Assembly: GCA_029961685.1 (NCBI GenBank)
Contig: JARWKL010000009.1
Coordinates: forward strand, 22,005,237 to 22,069,236
DNA length: 64,000 nucleotides
Origin: Aristolochia californica
Taxonomy: Eukaryota > Streptophyta > Magnoliopsida > Piperales > Aristolochiaceae
Direction of reading: 5' to 3'
Below, in pieces: positions 1 through 15,000 of this stretch. The notes beneath the pieces are model-generated. The model was not told where the DNA came from. It ran no database searches and saw only the letters and a list, made by a program, of their open reading frames with translations. Position numbers and translations under genes: made by a program. How positions within the stretch are numbered: the first letter of the stretch is position 1; every line of letters starts with the position of its first letter.

Positions 1-3000
1 GCGGTGTGATATTTACCCAAGTCAAGTAAGACATTATTTTGCCCACTTATAAAAAGTTGCCCTAACGATCATAGATGATTGTGAAGTGATTTATCATGTG
101 TAATGGGCTATATTTTTTTAAGCAATGACATAAGGATTGGGAGTCAACACTCATTTAAAAATCCCCCGCCTTCCCCTTTTCCCGATGATTGCAAAAACTG
201 ATATATAAAAACTAAAAAGAGTTTACAATCCCTAAGAATTAGAGACACTTTTTGAAATTATCTCTCTCTACATTTGTGCATTGTGCATTTCTATTTTAGA
301 TGTATACTTTTTTCTTAAATCAAAACTTGAGTTTTTACTTTTCCCTTCATCTCGTAGACAAATAAGAGATAAAAGTCAAATAGAGCACAACGAAATTATA
401 ATTTTAGAGTTTATGTATGGAAAAAATTTAAAGCAATAACAAATATAAGTAAAGAAAATTTATTCACACATCACAAATGAACACAAAATTTTTGCTATCC
501 AAGTTTGGGAAATTCCTCAAGTTCAACCCACCCCAATAGCGTGGAAATTTATAAGAAAGAGATTTTTATACACATGTTTTAAAAAATGCATATGCATGCT
601 TGAAACATGTTAAAGATGCAACTGACCTATGGATCTAATCCTTTTAAAGAGAATAACAAACACTCAATAAATTCTCAAGTGAACGTACGGTGGGATATTT
701 ACCCGAGTCGAACAAGCCATTATTTTGCCCATTTACAAGGAGTTGACCTAACAATCATTGATGATTGTAAAGAAATTTATCATACGTAACGGGTTATATT
801 TTTGTAAGGAATGACTAATGGAATGGGTGTCGACACTCAGTTAAATATCCCCCGCCTCCTACTTTTCCCCATGATTGCAAAACCTGATATATAAAAACTA
901 AAATGAGTTTACAATACCTAAAAGTTACAGACACTTTTTGGAATTATCTGTCTCTATATTTGTGCATTTTAAATTTCCATTTTAGATGTATACTTTTTTC
1001 TTAAATCAAAACTTGAGTTTTCACTTTTACCATCATCTCGTAAAAAAAAAAAGAGATAAAAGGCAAAAGGTCACAACAAAATGAAAATTTTAGAGTTTAT
1101 GTATGGAAAAAAATTTAAGAATTAACAAATGTAAGTAGAGAAAGTTTACTCACACACCACCAAAGAACACAAAAGTTTTGTTATCCAAGTTTGGGAAATT
1201 CCACTAGTTCAACCCCAATAGCTTGAAATTTTATAAGAATGAGATTTTTCTACATATGTTCTAAAAAATAGATATGCTTACTTAAAACATATTAAAGATG
1301 CAAATGACCTATGGATCCAAACCATTTAAAGAGAATAACAATCTCTCATTAAATTTTCAAGTGAACCTGCGGTGGGATATTTACCCTAGTCTACAATCCC
1401 TAAAAATTACAGAAACTTGTAGGAACTATATCTCTCTACATTAAAGCATTGTGCATTTCCATTTTAGATGTATACTTTTTTCATCAATCAAAACTTGAGT
1501 TTTCACTTTTCCCTTTATCTCGTAAACAAGAAAGATATAAAAGGCAAATAGGTCACAACGAAAAGAAAATTTTAGACTTTATATAAGGAAAATATTTTAA
1601 GCAATAACAAATGCAAGTAGAGAAAATTTATTTACACACCACAAATGAACACAAAAGTTTTGTTATCCAAGTTTGGGAAATTCCACTAGTTCAACCATAA
1701 TAGCTTGGAATTTTATAAGAAAGAGATCTTTCAACACATGTTTTAAAAAATGGATATGCATGCATGAAACATGTTAAAGATGCAAAGGACCTAAGGACCC
1801 AAACCTTTTAATGGGCATACCAAACACACATTAAATTCTACAGTGAAAGTGTGGTGGGATATTTACCCGAGTCAAACAAGCCATTATTTTGCCCATTTAC
1901 CAAAGCTGACCTAATGATCATAGATGATTGTAAAGTGATATGTCATGTGTAACGGGCTATATTTTTTTAAGGAATGACTTATGGATTGGGAGTCAACACT
2001 CAGTTAAAAATCCCCCGCCTCTCCCTTTTCCCGACGATTTCAAAACCTAATATATAAAAATTAAAAAGAGTTTACAATCCCTAAAAATTACAGACACTTT
2101 TTGGAATTATCTCCCTCTACATTTGCGCATTGTGCATTGCCATTTTAGATGTATACTTTTTTCTTAAATCAAAACTTGAGTTTTCACTTTTCCAATCATC
2201 TCGTAAACAAAAAAGAGATAAAACGCAAATAGGTCACAATGAAATGAAAATTTTAGAGTTTATGTATGAAAAAATGTTAAACCAATAACAAAAGTAAGTA
2301 GAGAAAATTTATTCACACACTACAAATGAACACAAAAGTTTTGTTATCCAAGTTTGGGAAATTCCACTAGTTCAACCCCAATAGCTTGGAATTTTATAAG
2401 GAAGAGATTTTTCTACACATGTTTTAAAAAATGGATATGCATGCTGGAAACATGTTAAAGATTCAAATGACCTATGGATCCAAATTTTTCAAAGAGAATA
2501 ACAAACGTTCATTAAATTCTCAAGTGAATGAGTGGTGGGATATTTATCCGAGTCAAAGAAGCCATTATTTTACCCATTTAAAAAAAGTTGATCTACCGAT
2601 CATTGATGATTGTAAAGTGATTTATCATGCATAACAGGCTATATTTTTGTAAGGAATGACTTATGGATTGGGAGTTAACACTAAGTTAAAATTCCTCCAC
2701 CTCCCCCTTTTCCCGACGATAGCAAAACCTAATACATAAAAACTAAAAAGAGTTTACAATCCCTAAAAATTACAGACACTTTTTGGAATTATCTCTCTCT
2801 GCATTTGTGCATTGTGCATTTCAGTTTTAGATGTACATTTTTTTCTTCAATCAAAACTTGAGTTTTTACTTTTCCCTTCATCTCGTAAATAAAAAAGAGA
2901 TAAAAGGACAATAGGTCACAACGAAATGAAAAGTTTAGAGTTTATGTATGCAAAATATTTAAAGCAATAACAAGTGTAGGTAAATAAAATTTATTCATAC

Positions 3001-6000
3001 ACACAAATGAACACAAAAGTTTTGTTATCCAAATTTGGGAAATTCCACTAGTACAACACCAATTGCTTGGAATTTTATAAGAAAGAGATTATTCTACACA
3101 TGTTTTAAAAAATGGATATGCATGCTTGAAACATGTTAAAGATGCAAATGACCTATGGATCCAAACCTTTTAAAGAGAATAATGAACGCTAATTAAATTC
3201 TCAAGTGAACGTGCGGTGGGATATTTACCCGAATCAAACAAACCTTTATTTTGCCTATTTAGAAAAAGCTGACCTAACTTTCATATATAATTGTAAAGTG
3301 ATATATAATTCATAACGGGCTATATTTTGGTAACGAATGACTTATGCACTAGGAGTCAACACTCAGTTCAAAATCCCCTGCCTCCCCCTTTTTTCGTTGA
3401 TTACAAAACCTAATATAGAAAAACTAAAAAGAGTTTACAATCCCTAAAAATTACAGTCACTTATTGGAATTATCACTCTACATTTGTGTATTGTGCGTTT
3501 CCATTTTAGATGTATATTTTTTTCTTATATCAAAACTTGAGTTTTAACTTTTCCCTTCATCTCGTAAACAAAAAAGAGAGAAAAGGCAAATTGATCAAAC
3601 CGAAATTAACATTTTAGAGTTTATGTGTGAACAAAATTTAAAGCAATAAAAAGTTTAAGTAAAGATAATTTATTCACACACGACAAATGAACACAAAAGA
3701 TTTGTTATCCAAGTTTGAAAAATTCCACTTGTTTAACCCCAATAGCTTGGAATTTATAAGAAAGAGATTTTTCTACACATGTTCTAAAAAAGGAATATGC
3801 ATGCTTGAAACATGTTAAAGATGCAAATGACCTATGGATCAAAACTTTTTAAAGAGAATGACAAACGCTTATTAAATTCTCAAGTTAACGTGCGGTGGGA
3901 TATTTACCCGAGTAAAAAAAGGCATTATTTTGCCCATTTACAAAAAGCTGACCTAACGATACTAGATGATTGTAAAGGCTATATTTTTGTAAGGAATGAT
4001 TTATGGATTGGGAGTCAACACTCAGTTAAAAATCCCCTACCTCTGCCTTTTCCCGACGATTGCTAAACATAATATATATAAAGAAAAAGTTCGTAATCCC
4101 TAAAATTCACTGTCACTTTTTGGAATTATCTCTCTCTACATTTGTGCATTGTGCGTTTCCATTTTAGATGTATACATTTTTATTAAATCAAAATTTGAGT
4201 TTTCCCTTTTCCCTTCATCTTGTAAACAAAAAAGAGATAAAAGGCAAATAGATCACAACTAAATGAAAATTTTAGAGTTGATATATGGAAAAAATTTAAA
4301 GCAAAACAAATGTAAGAAATGAAAATTTATTCACACACCACAAATGAACACAAGTTTTGTTATCCAAGTTTGGGAAATTCCACTAGTTCAACCCCAATAG
4401 CTTCGAGTTTTATACGAAAGAGATTTTTGTACACATGTTTTAAAAAATGGATATGCATGCTTGAAACATTTTATATATGCAAATGACCTATGGATCCAAA
4501 CCTATTAAAAAGATTAACAAACGCTCATTAAATTCTCAAGTGAACGTGCGGTGGGATATTTACCCGAGTCAAACAAGCCATTATTTTTCCAATTTACAAA
4601 AAGCTGACTTAACGATCATAGATGATTTTAAAGGGATTTATCATGCGTAACGGGCAATATTTTTTTAAGGAATGACTTATGGATTGGGAGTCAAGACTCA
4701 GTTAAAAATCCTCTGCCTCCCCCTTTTCCCGGTGATTGCAAAACCTAATATATAAAAACTAAAAAGAGTTCACAATCCCTAAAATTTATAGACACTTTTT
4801 GGAATTTTCTCTCTCTACATTTCTACATTGTGCATTTCCATTTTAGATGTATACTTTTTTCTTAAATCAAAACTTGAGTTTTCACTTTTCCCTTCTTCTC
4901 ATAAACAAAAAAAGTGATCAAAGGCAAATAGATCACAACGAAATGAAAATTTAAGAGTTTATGCATGGAAAAAATTTAAAGCAGTAACAAATGTAAGGAA
5001 AGAAAATTTATTGACACACCACAAATGAACACAAAAGTTTTGTTATCCAAATTTGGGAAATTCCACTAGTTCAACCCCAATAGCTTGGAATTTTATAAGA
5101 AAGAGATTTTTTTACACATGTTTTAAAACATGGATATGCATGCTTTAAAGAAGTTAAAGATGCAAATGACCTATGGATCCAAACCTTTAAAAGAGAATAA
5201 TAAATTCTCACGACATTCTCAAGTGAACGTGCGGTGGGATATTTACCTGAGTCAAACAACGATTATTTTGCCCATTTGAAAAAAATGACCTAACGATCAT
5301 TTATGATTGTAAAGTGTTTTATGTTGCATAACAGGCTATATTTTTGAAAGGAATGACTTATGTATTGCGAGTCAACACTCAGTTAAAAATCCCATGCACG
5401 CCCTTTTTTCGACGATTACAAAACCTAATGTATAAAAACTAAAAAGAGTTCACAATCCTTAAAAATTACAATCACTTTTTGGAATTATTTCTATACATTT
5501 GTGCAGTGTGCGTTTCCATTTTAGATGTTTACTTTTTTCATAAATCAAAACTTGAGTTTTCACTTTTTCCATCATCTCATAAACAAAAAGGAAACAAAAG
5601 GTAAATACATCACAACGAAATTAAAATTTTAGTGTTTATGTACGGAAATAATTTAAAGAAATAACAAATGTAAGTAAGAAAAATTATTTACACACACAAA
5701 TGAACACAAAAGTTTTGTTATCCAAGTTTGGGAAATTCCACTAGTTCAACCCCATTAGCTTTGAATTTTATACGCAAGAGATTTTTGTACACATATTTTA
5801 AAAAATGGATATGCAAGCTTGAAACATGTTCAAGATGCAAATCACATATGGATCCAAACCTTTTAAAGAGAATAACAACTGTTCATTAAATTCTCAAGTG
5901 AACGTTCGGTGGGATATTTACCCGAGTCAAACAAGCCTTTATTTTGCCCATTTATAAAAATCTGACCTAACGATCGTAGATGAATGTAAAGTGATTTATC

Positions 6001-9000
6001 ATACGTAATGGGCTATATGTTTTTAAGGAATGACTTATCGATTGGGAATAAACACTCAATTAAAAATCCCCCGCCTCTCCCTTTTCCCGACGTTTGAAAA
6101 TCATAAAAAATAAAAACTAAAAAGAGTTTACAATCCCTAAAAATTACAGACACTTTTTGGAATTATCTCTCTCTACATTTGTGCATTGTGCGTTTCGATT
6201 TTAGATGTATACTTTTTTCTTAAATCAAAACTTGAGTTTTCACTTTTCCCTTCATCTCGTAAACAAAAAAGAAACAAAAGGCAAATAGATCACAACGAAA
6301 TTAAAATTTTAGTGTTTGTGTATGAAAAACATTTAATGCAATAAAAAATGCAAGTAAAGAAAATTTATTCACACACCAAAAATGAACACAAAAGTTTTGT
6401 TATCATAGTTTGGGAAATTCCACTTGTCCAACCCCAATTGCTTGGAATTTTCTAAGAAAAAGAGTTTTCTATACATATTTTAAAAAATGGTTATGCATGC
6501 TTGAAAAATGTTAAAGATGCAAAAAACCTATGGATCCAGACCTTTTAAAGAGAATAACAAACGCTCAATAAATTCTCAAGTGAACATTCGGTAGGGTATT
6601 TTCCTGAGTTAAACAAGCCATTATTTTGCCCATTTACAAAAAGCTGACCAAACGATCATAGATGATTGTAAAGAGATTTATCAAGCATAATGGGCTATAT
6701 TTTTTGTAAGTAATGACTTATGGGTTGGTAGTCAACACAGTTAAAAATCCCCCACCTCCCCCTTTTCTCGACGATTGCAAAACCTAATATATAAAAACTA
6801 AAAGGAATTTACAATCCCTAAAAATTACAGATACTTTTTGGAATTATCTCTCTATATTTGTGCATTGTGCATTTCCATTTTAGATGTACTCATTTTTCTT
6901 CAATTAAAACTTGAGTTTTTACATTTTCCTTCAACTCGTAAATAAAAAAGAGATTAAAGGACAATAGGTCACAACGAAATGAAAATTTTAGAGTTTTTTA
7001 TACAAAAAATTTAAAGCAATAAAAAATGTAAGTAAAGACAACATTTATTCACACACCACAAATGAACACAAAATTTTTGTTATCCAAGTTTGGGAAATTC
7101 CACTAGTTCAACACCATTAGCTTGGAATTTTATAAGAAAGAGATTTTTCTACACATGTTTTAAAAAATGGATATGCATGAATGAAACATGTTAAATATTC
7201 AAAGGACCTATGGACCCAAACCTTTTAATGGGAATAATAATCGCTCATTAAATTCTACTGTGAACGTATGGTGGGATATTTACCCGAGTCAAACAAGCCA
7301 TTATTTTGCCCATTTACAAAAAGTTGATCTAACAATCATAGATGATTGTAATGTGATTTATCATGTGTAATGGGCTATATTTTTTTAAGGTGGGAGTCAA
7401 CACTCAGTAAAAAATCCCTCGCCTCTCCCTTTTCCCGATGATTGTAAAACCTAATATATAAAAATTAAAAAGAGTTTACAATCCCTAAAAATTGCAGACA
7501 CTTTTTGGAATTATCTCTCTCTACATTTGTGAATTGTGCATTGCCATTTTAGATGTATACTTTGTTCTTAAATTAAAACTTGAGTTTTCACTTTTCCCAT
7601 CATCTCGTAAACAAAAAAGAGATAAAACGCAAATAGGTCACAACGAAATGAAAATTTTAGAGTTTATGAATGAAAAAATTTTAAAGCAATAACAAATGTG
7701 AGTAGAGAAAATTTATTCACACACTACAAATGAACACAAAAGTTTTGTTATCCAAGTTTGGGAAATACCACAATAGCTTGGAATTTTATAACAAAGAGAT
7801 TTTTGTACACATGTTTTAAAAAATGGATATGCATGTTTGAAACATGTTAAAGATTCAAATGACCTATGGATTCAAACTTTTTAAAGAGAATAACAAACGC
7901 TCATTAAATTCTAAAGTGAACGAGTGGGAGGATATTTATCCGAGTCAAACAAGCCATTATTTTTCCTATTTAAAAAAAGTTGATCTACTGATCATTGATG
8001 ATTGTAAAGTGATTTATCATGCATAACGGGCTATATTTTCGTATGGAATGACTTATGGATATGGAGTCAACACTCAGTTAAAAATCCTCCACTTCCCCCT
8101 TTTCCCGACGATAGCAAAACCTAATATATAAAAACTAAAAAGAGTTTACAATCCCTAAAAATTATTGACACTTTTTAGAATTATCTCTCTCTATATTTGT
8201 GCATTGTGCATTTCCATTTTAGATGTACTCATTTTTCTTCAATTAAAACTTGAGTTTTTACATTTTCCTTCAACTCGTAAATAAAAAAGAGATTAAAGGA
8301 CAATAGGTCACAACGAAATGAAAATTTTAGAGTTTTTTATACAAAATATTTAAAGCAATAAAAAATGTAAGTAAAGACAACATTTATTCACACACCACAA
8401 ATGAACACAAAATTTTTGTTATCCAAGTTTGGGAAATTCCACTAGTTCAACACCATTAGCTTGGAATTTTATAAGAAAGAGATTTTTCTACACATGTTTT
8501 AAAAAATGGATATGCATGCTTGAAACATGTTAAAGATGCAAAGGACCTATGGATCCAATCCTTTTAAAGAGGATAACAAATGCTCATTAAATTCTCAAGT
8601 GACTATGAGGAAGGAGATTTACCCGAATCAAATGAGCCATTATTTTGCCCATTTACAAAAAGCTAATCTACTGATCATTGATGATTGTAAAGTGATTTAT
8701 CATGAATAAGGGGCTATATTTTTGTAAGGAATTACTTATGGATTGGGAGTCAACACTTAGTTAAAAATCCTCCACCTCCCCCTTTTCCCGAAGATAGAAA
8801 AACTAAATATATAAAAAATAAAAAGATTTTACAATCCCTAAAAATTACAGACACTTTTTGGAATTATCTCCCTCTACATTTGTGCATTGTGCATTTCAGT
8901 TTTAGATGTACACTTTTTTCTTCAACCAAAACTTGAGTTTTTACTTTTCCCTTCAACTCGTAAACAGAAAAGAGATAAAAGGACTATAGGTCACAACGAA

Positions 9001-12000
9001 ATGAAAATTTTAGAGTTTATGTATGTAAAAACTTTAAAGCAATAATAAATGTAAGTAAATAAAATTTATTCACACACACAAATGAACACAAAAGTTTTGT
9101 TATCCAAATTTGGGAAATTCCACTAGTTCAACACCAATAGCTTGGAATTTTATAAGAAAGAGATTATTCTACACATGTTTTTAAAAATGGATATGCATGC
9201 TTGAAACATGTTAAAGATGCAAATGACCTATGGATCCAAACCTTTTTAAGAGAATAATGAACGCACATTAAATTCTCATGTGAACGTGCGGTGGGAAATT
9301 TACCCGAGTCAAACAAACCTTTATTTTGCCCATTTAAAAAAAGCTTACCTAACGATCATATATAATTGTAAAGTGATTTATAATTCGTAACGGACTATAT
9401 TTTTTCAAGGAATGACTTATGTATTGGGAGTCAACACACAGTTCAAAATCCCCTACCTCCCCTTTTTCCGTCGATTACGAAACCTAATATATAAAAATTA
9501 TAAAGATTTTACAATCCCTAAAAATTACAGTCGCTTTATGGAATTGTCTCTCTAAATTTGTGCATTGTGCGTTTCCATTTTAGATGTATATTTTTTTCTT
9601 ATATCAAAACTTGAGTTTTCACTTTTCCCTTCATCTCGTAAACAAAAAAGAGATAAAAGGCAAATTGATCAAACCGAAATTAAAATTTTAGAGTTTATAT
9701 ATAGAAACAATGTAAAGAAATAAAGAATGTAAGTAAAGATAATTTATTCACACACCACAAAATAACACAAAAGTTTTGTTTACCAACTTTTGGAAATTCC
9801 TCTAGTTAAACCCCAATAGGTTGGAATTTTATAAGAAAGAAAATTTTCTACAGATGTTTTAAAAACTGGATGTGCATATTTGAAACATTTTCAAGATGCA
9901 AAGGATCTATGGATCCAAACCTTTTAAAGAGAATAACAAACGCTCATTAAATTCTCAAGTGAATGTGTGGAGGGATATTTACCCGAGTCAAACAAACCAT
10001 TATTTTGCCCATTTATAAAAAGCTGACCTAACGATCATAGATGATTTTAAAGTGATTTGTCATGTGTAACGGGCGATATTTTGGTAAGGAATGACTTATG
10101 GATCGGGAGTCAACACTCAGTTAAAAATCCCCCCGCCTCCCCCTTTTCCCGATGATTGCAAAACCTAATATATAAAATCTAAAAAGAGTTTACAATCCAT
10201 AAAAAGAAACTTTTTGGAATTACCTCTCTCTACATTTGTCCATTGTGCATTTTCATTTTAGATGTATACTTCTTTCTTAAATCAAAACTTGAGATTCCAC
10301 TTTTCCCTTCATGTCGTAAACAAAAAAGAGATAAAAGGTAAATAGGTCACAACAAAATGAAAATTTGAGAGTTTATGTATGGAATAAATTTAAAGCAATA
10401 AAAAAAGTTAGTAAAGATTAATTATTCACACACCACAAATGAACAAAAAAGTTTGGTTATGCATGTTTGGGAAATTCCAGTAGTTCAACATAGCTTGAAA
10501 TTTTATTAGAAAGAGATTTTTCTACACATGTTTTAGAAAATGGATATGCATGCTTGAAACATGATAAAGATTCAAATGACCTATGGATCCAAAACATTTA
10601 AAGAGAACAACAAATGCTCATTAAATTCTCAAGTGAATGTGCGGTGCGAAATTTACCCGAGTCAAGAAGACATTATTTTGCACATTTACAAAAAGCTGAC
10701 CTAACGATCAGAGATGACTGTAAGTGATTTATAATGCGTAATGGGCTTTATTTTTGTAAGGAATGAGTTATATATTGGGAGTCAACACTCAGTTAAAAAA
10801 CCCCTACCTCCCCCATTTCCCCACGATTGCAAAACCTAATATATAAAAATTAAAAAGAGTTTACAATACCTAAAAATTACAAACACTTTTATGAATTATC
10901 TCTCTCTACATTTGTGCATTGTTCAATTCCATTTAAGATGTATACTTTTTTCTTAAATAAAAACTTGAGTTTTCACTTTTCCCATCATCTCGTAAAAAAA
11001 AAGATATAAAAGGCAAATAGGTCACGACAAAATGAAAATTTTAGAGTTTATGTGTGGAAAAAATTTAAAGCAATAACAAATGTAAGTAAAGAAAATTTAT
11101 TCACTCACCACAAATGAACACAAAAGTTTTGTTATCCAAGTTTGGGAAATTCCACTTGTTTAACCCCAATAGCTTGAAATTTTATAAGAAAGTGATTTTT
11201 CTACACTTGTTTTAAAAAAGGAATATGCATGCTTGAAACATGTTAAAGATGCAAATGACTTATGGATCCAAACCTTTTAAAGAGAATAACAAACGCTCAT
11301 TAAATTCTCAAGTGAACGTGCGGTGGGTTATTTACAGAAATCAAACAAGCCATTATTATGCCCATTTTCAAAAAGCTGACCTAACTATCATAGATGATTG
11401 TAAAGTGTTTTATCATGTGTAACGGGCTATAATTTTGTCAGGAATGACATATGGATTGTGAGTCAACACTCAATTAAAAATCCCCAGCCTCCCCCTTTTC
11501 CCGACAATTGCAAAACCTAATATATAAAAACTAAAAAGAGTTTACAATCCCTAAAAATTACAGACACTTTTTGGAATTATCTCTCACTATATTTGTGCAT
11601 TTTGAATTTCCATTTTAGATGGATACTTTTTTCTTAAATCAAAACTTCAGTTTTCACTTTTCCCATCATCTTGTAAATGAAAAAAAGATTAAAGGCAAAT
11701 AGATCATAACGAAATGAAAATTTTAGAGTTTATGAATGGAAAATTTTTTTAGCAATAACAAATATTAGTAGAGAAAATTTATTCACACACAACAAATGAA
11801 CACAAAAGTTTTGTTCTCAGAGTTAGGGAAAGTCCACTAGTTAAACCTCAATAGTTTGGAATTTTATAAGAAAGAGATTTTCTACCCATGTTTTAAAAAA
11901 TGGATATGCATGCTTAAATCAAGTTAAAGATGCAAATGACCTATGGATCCAAACTTTTTAAAGAGAATAATGAACGCTCATTAAATTCTCAAGTGAACGT

Positions 12001-15000
12001 GCGGTGGGATATTTACCCGAGTCAAACAAGCCAATATTTTGCCCATTTACAAAAAGTTGACCTAATGATCATATATGATTGTAAAGTGATTTATCAGGCA
12101 TAACGGGCTTTATTTTTTTAAGGAATGACTTATGTATTGGCATTCAACACTCAATTAAAAATCCTCTACCTCCCCCTCTTTCCAACAATTACAAAACTTT
12201 ATATATAAAAATTGAAAATAGTTTACAATTCCTAAAAATTAAAGTCAGTTTTTGGAATTATCTCTCTACATTTGTGCATTGTGCATTTCCATTTTAGAGG
12301 CATACTTTTTCTTAAATCAAAATTTGAGTTTTCACTTTTCCCATCATCTCGTAAACAAAAAAGATATAAAAGGTTAAAAATTGATCACAACAAAATGAAA
12401 ATTTTAAAGTTTATGAATGGAAACAATTTAAATCAATAACAAATGTAAGTAAAAATATTTATTCACACACCACAAATGAACACAAAAGTTTTGTTATCCA
12501 TGTTTTGGAAAAGCCACTAGTTCAATTCCAATAGCATGGAATTTTATAAGAAAGAGATTTTTCTACACGTGTTAGAAAATGGATATGCATGCTTGAAACA
12601 TATTGAAGAGGCAAATGACCTATGGATCCAAACCTTTTAAAGAGAATAACAAACGCTCATTAAATTCTCAAGTGAATGTTCTGTGGGATATTTACCAGAG
12701 TCAAACAAGCCATTATTTTGCCCATTTATAAAAAGCTGACCAAATGGTCATAGATGATTGCAAAGTGATTTATCTTGCTTAATGGGCAATATTTTTTTAT
12801 GGAATGACTTATGGATTGGGTGTAAAGACTCAGTACAAAATCCCCCGCCTCCCCCTTTTCCCGACGTTTTAAAAACCTAATAAATAAAAACTAAAATAAG
12901 TTTACAATCCCTAAAAATTACAGACACTTTTTAGAATAATCTCTCTCTACATTTTTCCATTGTGCATTTCCATTTTAGATGTATACTTTTCTCTTAAATC
13001 AAAATTCGAGTTTACATTTTTCCCTTCATCTCGTAAACAAAAAAGTAATAAAAGGCAAATAGATCACAATGTATTGAAAATTTTAGAGTTAATGTATGGA
13101 AAAAATTTAAAGCAATAACAAATGTAAGAAAAGAAAATTTATTCACACTCCACAAATGAACACAAAAGTTTTGTTATCCAAGTTTGGGAAATTCCACTAG
13201 TTCAACCCCAATTGCTTGGAGTTTTATAAGTGAGAGATTTCTCTACACATTTTTGAAAAATGGATACGCATGTTTGAAACATGTTAAAGATGCAAATGAC
13301 CTATGGATCCAAACCTTTTAAAGAGAATAAAGAATTATCATTAAATTCTCAAATGAACGTGCGGTGGGATATTTACCCGAGTCAAACAAGCCATTATTTT
13401 GCCCATTTAAAAAAAGCTGACCTAACGATCATATATAATTGTAAAGTGATTTATCATGAGTAACGGGCTATATTTTTGTAAGGAATGACTTAGGTATTGG
13501 GAGTCAACACTCAGTTAAAAATCCCCTGCTTCCCCCTTTTTCTGTCGATGACAAAACCTAATATATAAAAACTAAACCGAGTTTACAATCCCTAAAAATT
13601 GTAGTCACTTTTTGGAATTATCTCTCTACATTTGTGCATTGTGCGTTTCCATTTTAGATGTGTATTTTTTTCTTAAATCAAAACTTATGTTTTGACTTTT
13701 CCCTTTATCTCATCAACAAAAAAGAGATAAAAGGCAAATTGATCACAACGAAATGAAAATTTTAGAGTTTATGTATGGAAATATTTTAAACCAATAATAA
13801 ATTTAAGTAAAAAAAATTTATTCACACACCACAAATGAACACAAAAGTTTTGTTATCCAAGTTTGGGAAATTCCTCTAGTTAAACCCCATTAGCTCTGAA
13901 TTTTAAGAAAGAGATTTTTCTACACATGTTTTAAAAAATGGATATGTATGCTTGAAACACGTTCAAGATGCAAATCACATATGGATCCATACCTTTTAAA
14001 GAGAATAACAAACGCTCATTAAATTCTCAAGTGAACGTTCGGTGGGATATTTATCCGAGTCAAACAAGCGATTATTTTGCCCTTTTATAAATAGCTGACC
14101 TAACAATCGTAGATGATTGTAAAGTGATTTATCATTTGTAACGGCCTATATTTTTTTAAGGAATGACTTGTTGATTGGCATTAAACACTCAGTTAAAAAT
14201 CCCTCGCCTCCTCCTTTTCCCGACGTTTGAAAAACCTTATAAATAAAAACTAAAAATATTTTACAATCCCTTAAAATTACAGAAAATCTTTGAAATTATC
14301 TCTCTCGACATTTTTGCATTATGCGTTTCCATTTTAGATGTGTACTTTTTTTTGAAATCAAAACTTGAGTTTCACTTTGCCCTTCATGTCGAAAACAAAA
14401 AAGAGATAAAAGCCAAATAGATCACAACGAAATGAAAATTCAAGAGTTTATGTATGGAAAAAAATTTCAGCATTAAAAAATGTCGGTAAAGAAAATTTGT
14501 TCACACACCACAAATGAACACAAAAGTTTTATTATCCAAGTTTGGGAAATTCCACTAGTTCAACCCCAATAGCTTGGAATTTTATCAGAAAGAGATTTTT
14601 TTACACGTTTTAAAAAATGGATATGCATGCTTGAAACATGTTAAAGACGCAAATGCCCTATGGATCCAAACTTTTTAAAGAGAATAAAATTTTTTTATTA
14701 AATTCTCAAGTGAACCTACTGTGGGATATTTACCCGAGTCAAACAAGCCATTATTTTGCCCATTTACAAAAAGTTGACCTAACGATCATAGATGATTATC
14801 CAGTGATTTATCATGTGTAACGGGCTATATTTTGGTAAGGAATGCATTATGGATAGTGAGTCAACACTTAGTTAAAAATTTCATGCCTCCGCCTTTTCCC
14901 GACGATTGCCAAACCTAATATATATAAACTAAAAAGAGTTTACAATCCCTAAAACCTACAAACACTTTTTGGAATTATCTCTCTCTACATTTGTTCATTG

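Noticed and set aside
7492..7692. ~61-66 codon frames starting MELSLYICAL or similar in some satellite monomers (also 17549, 23974, 27180)
   Set aside because: Less consistent than the 60-codon frame, broken in most monomers, hydrophobic by AT-rich composition.
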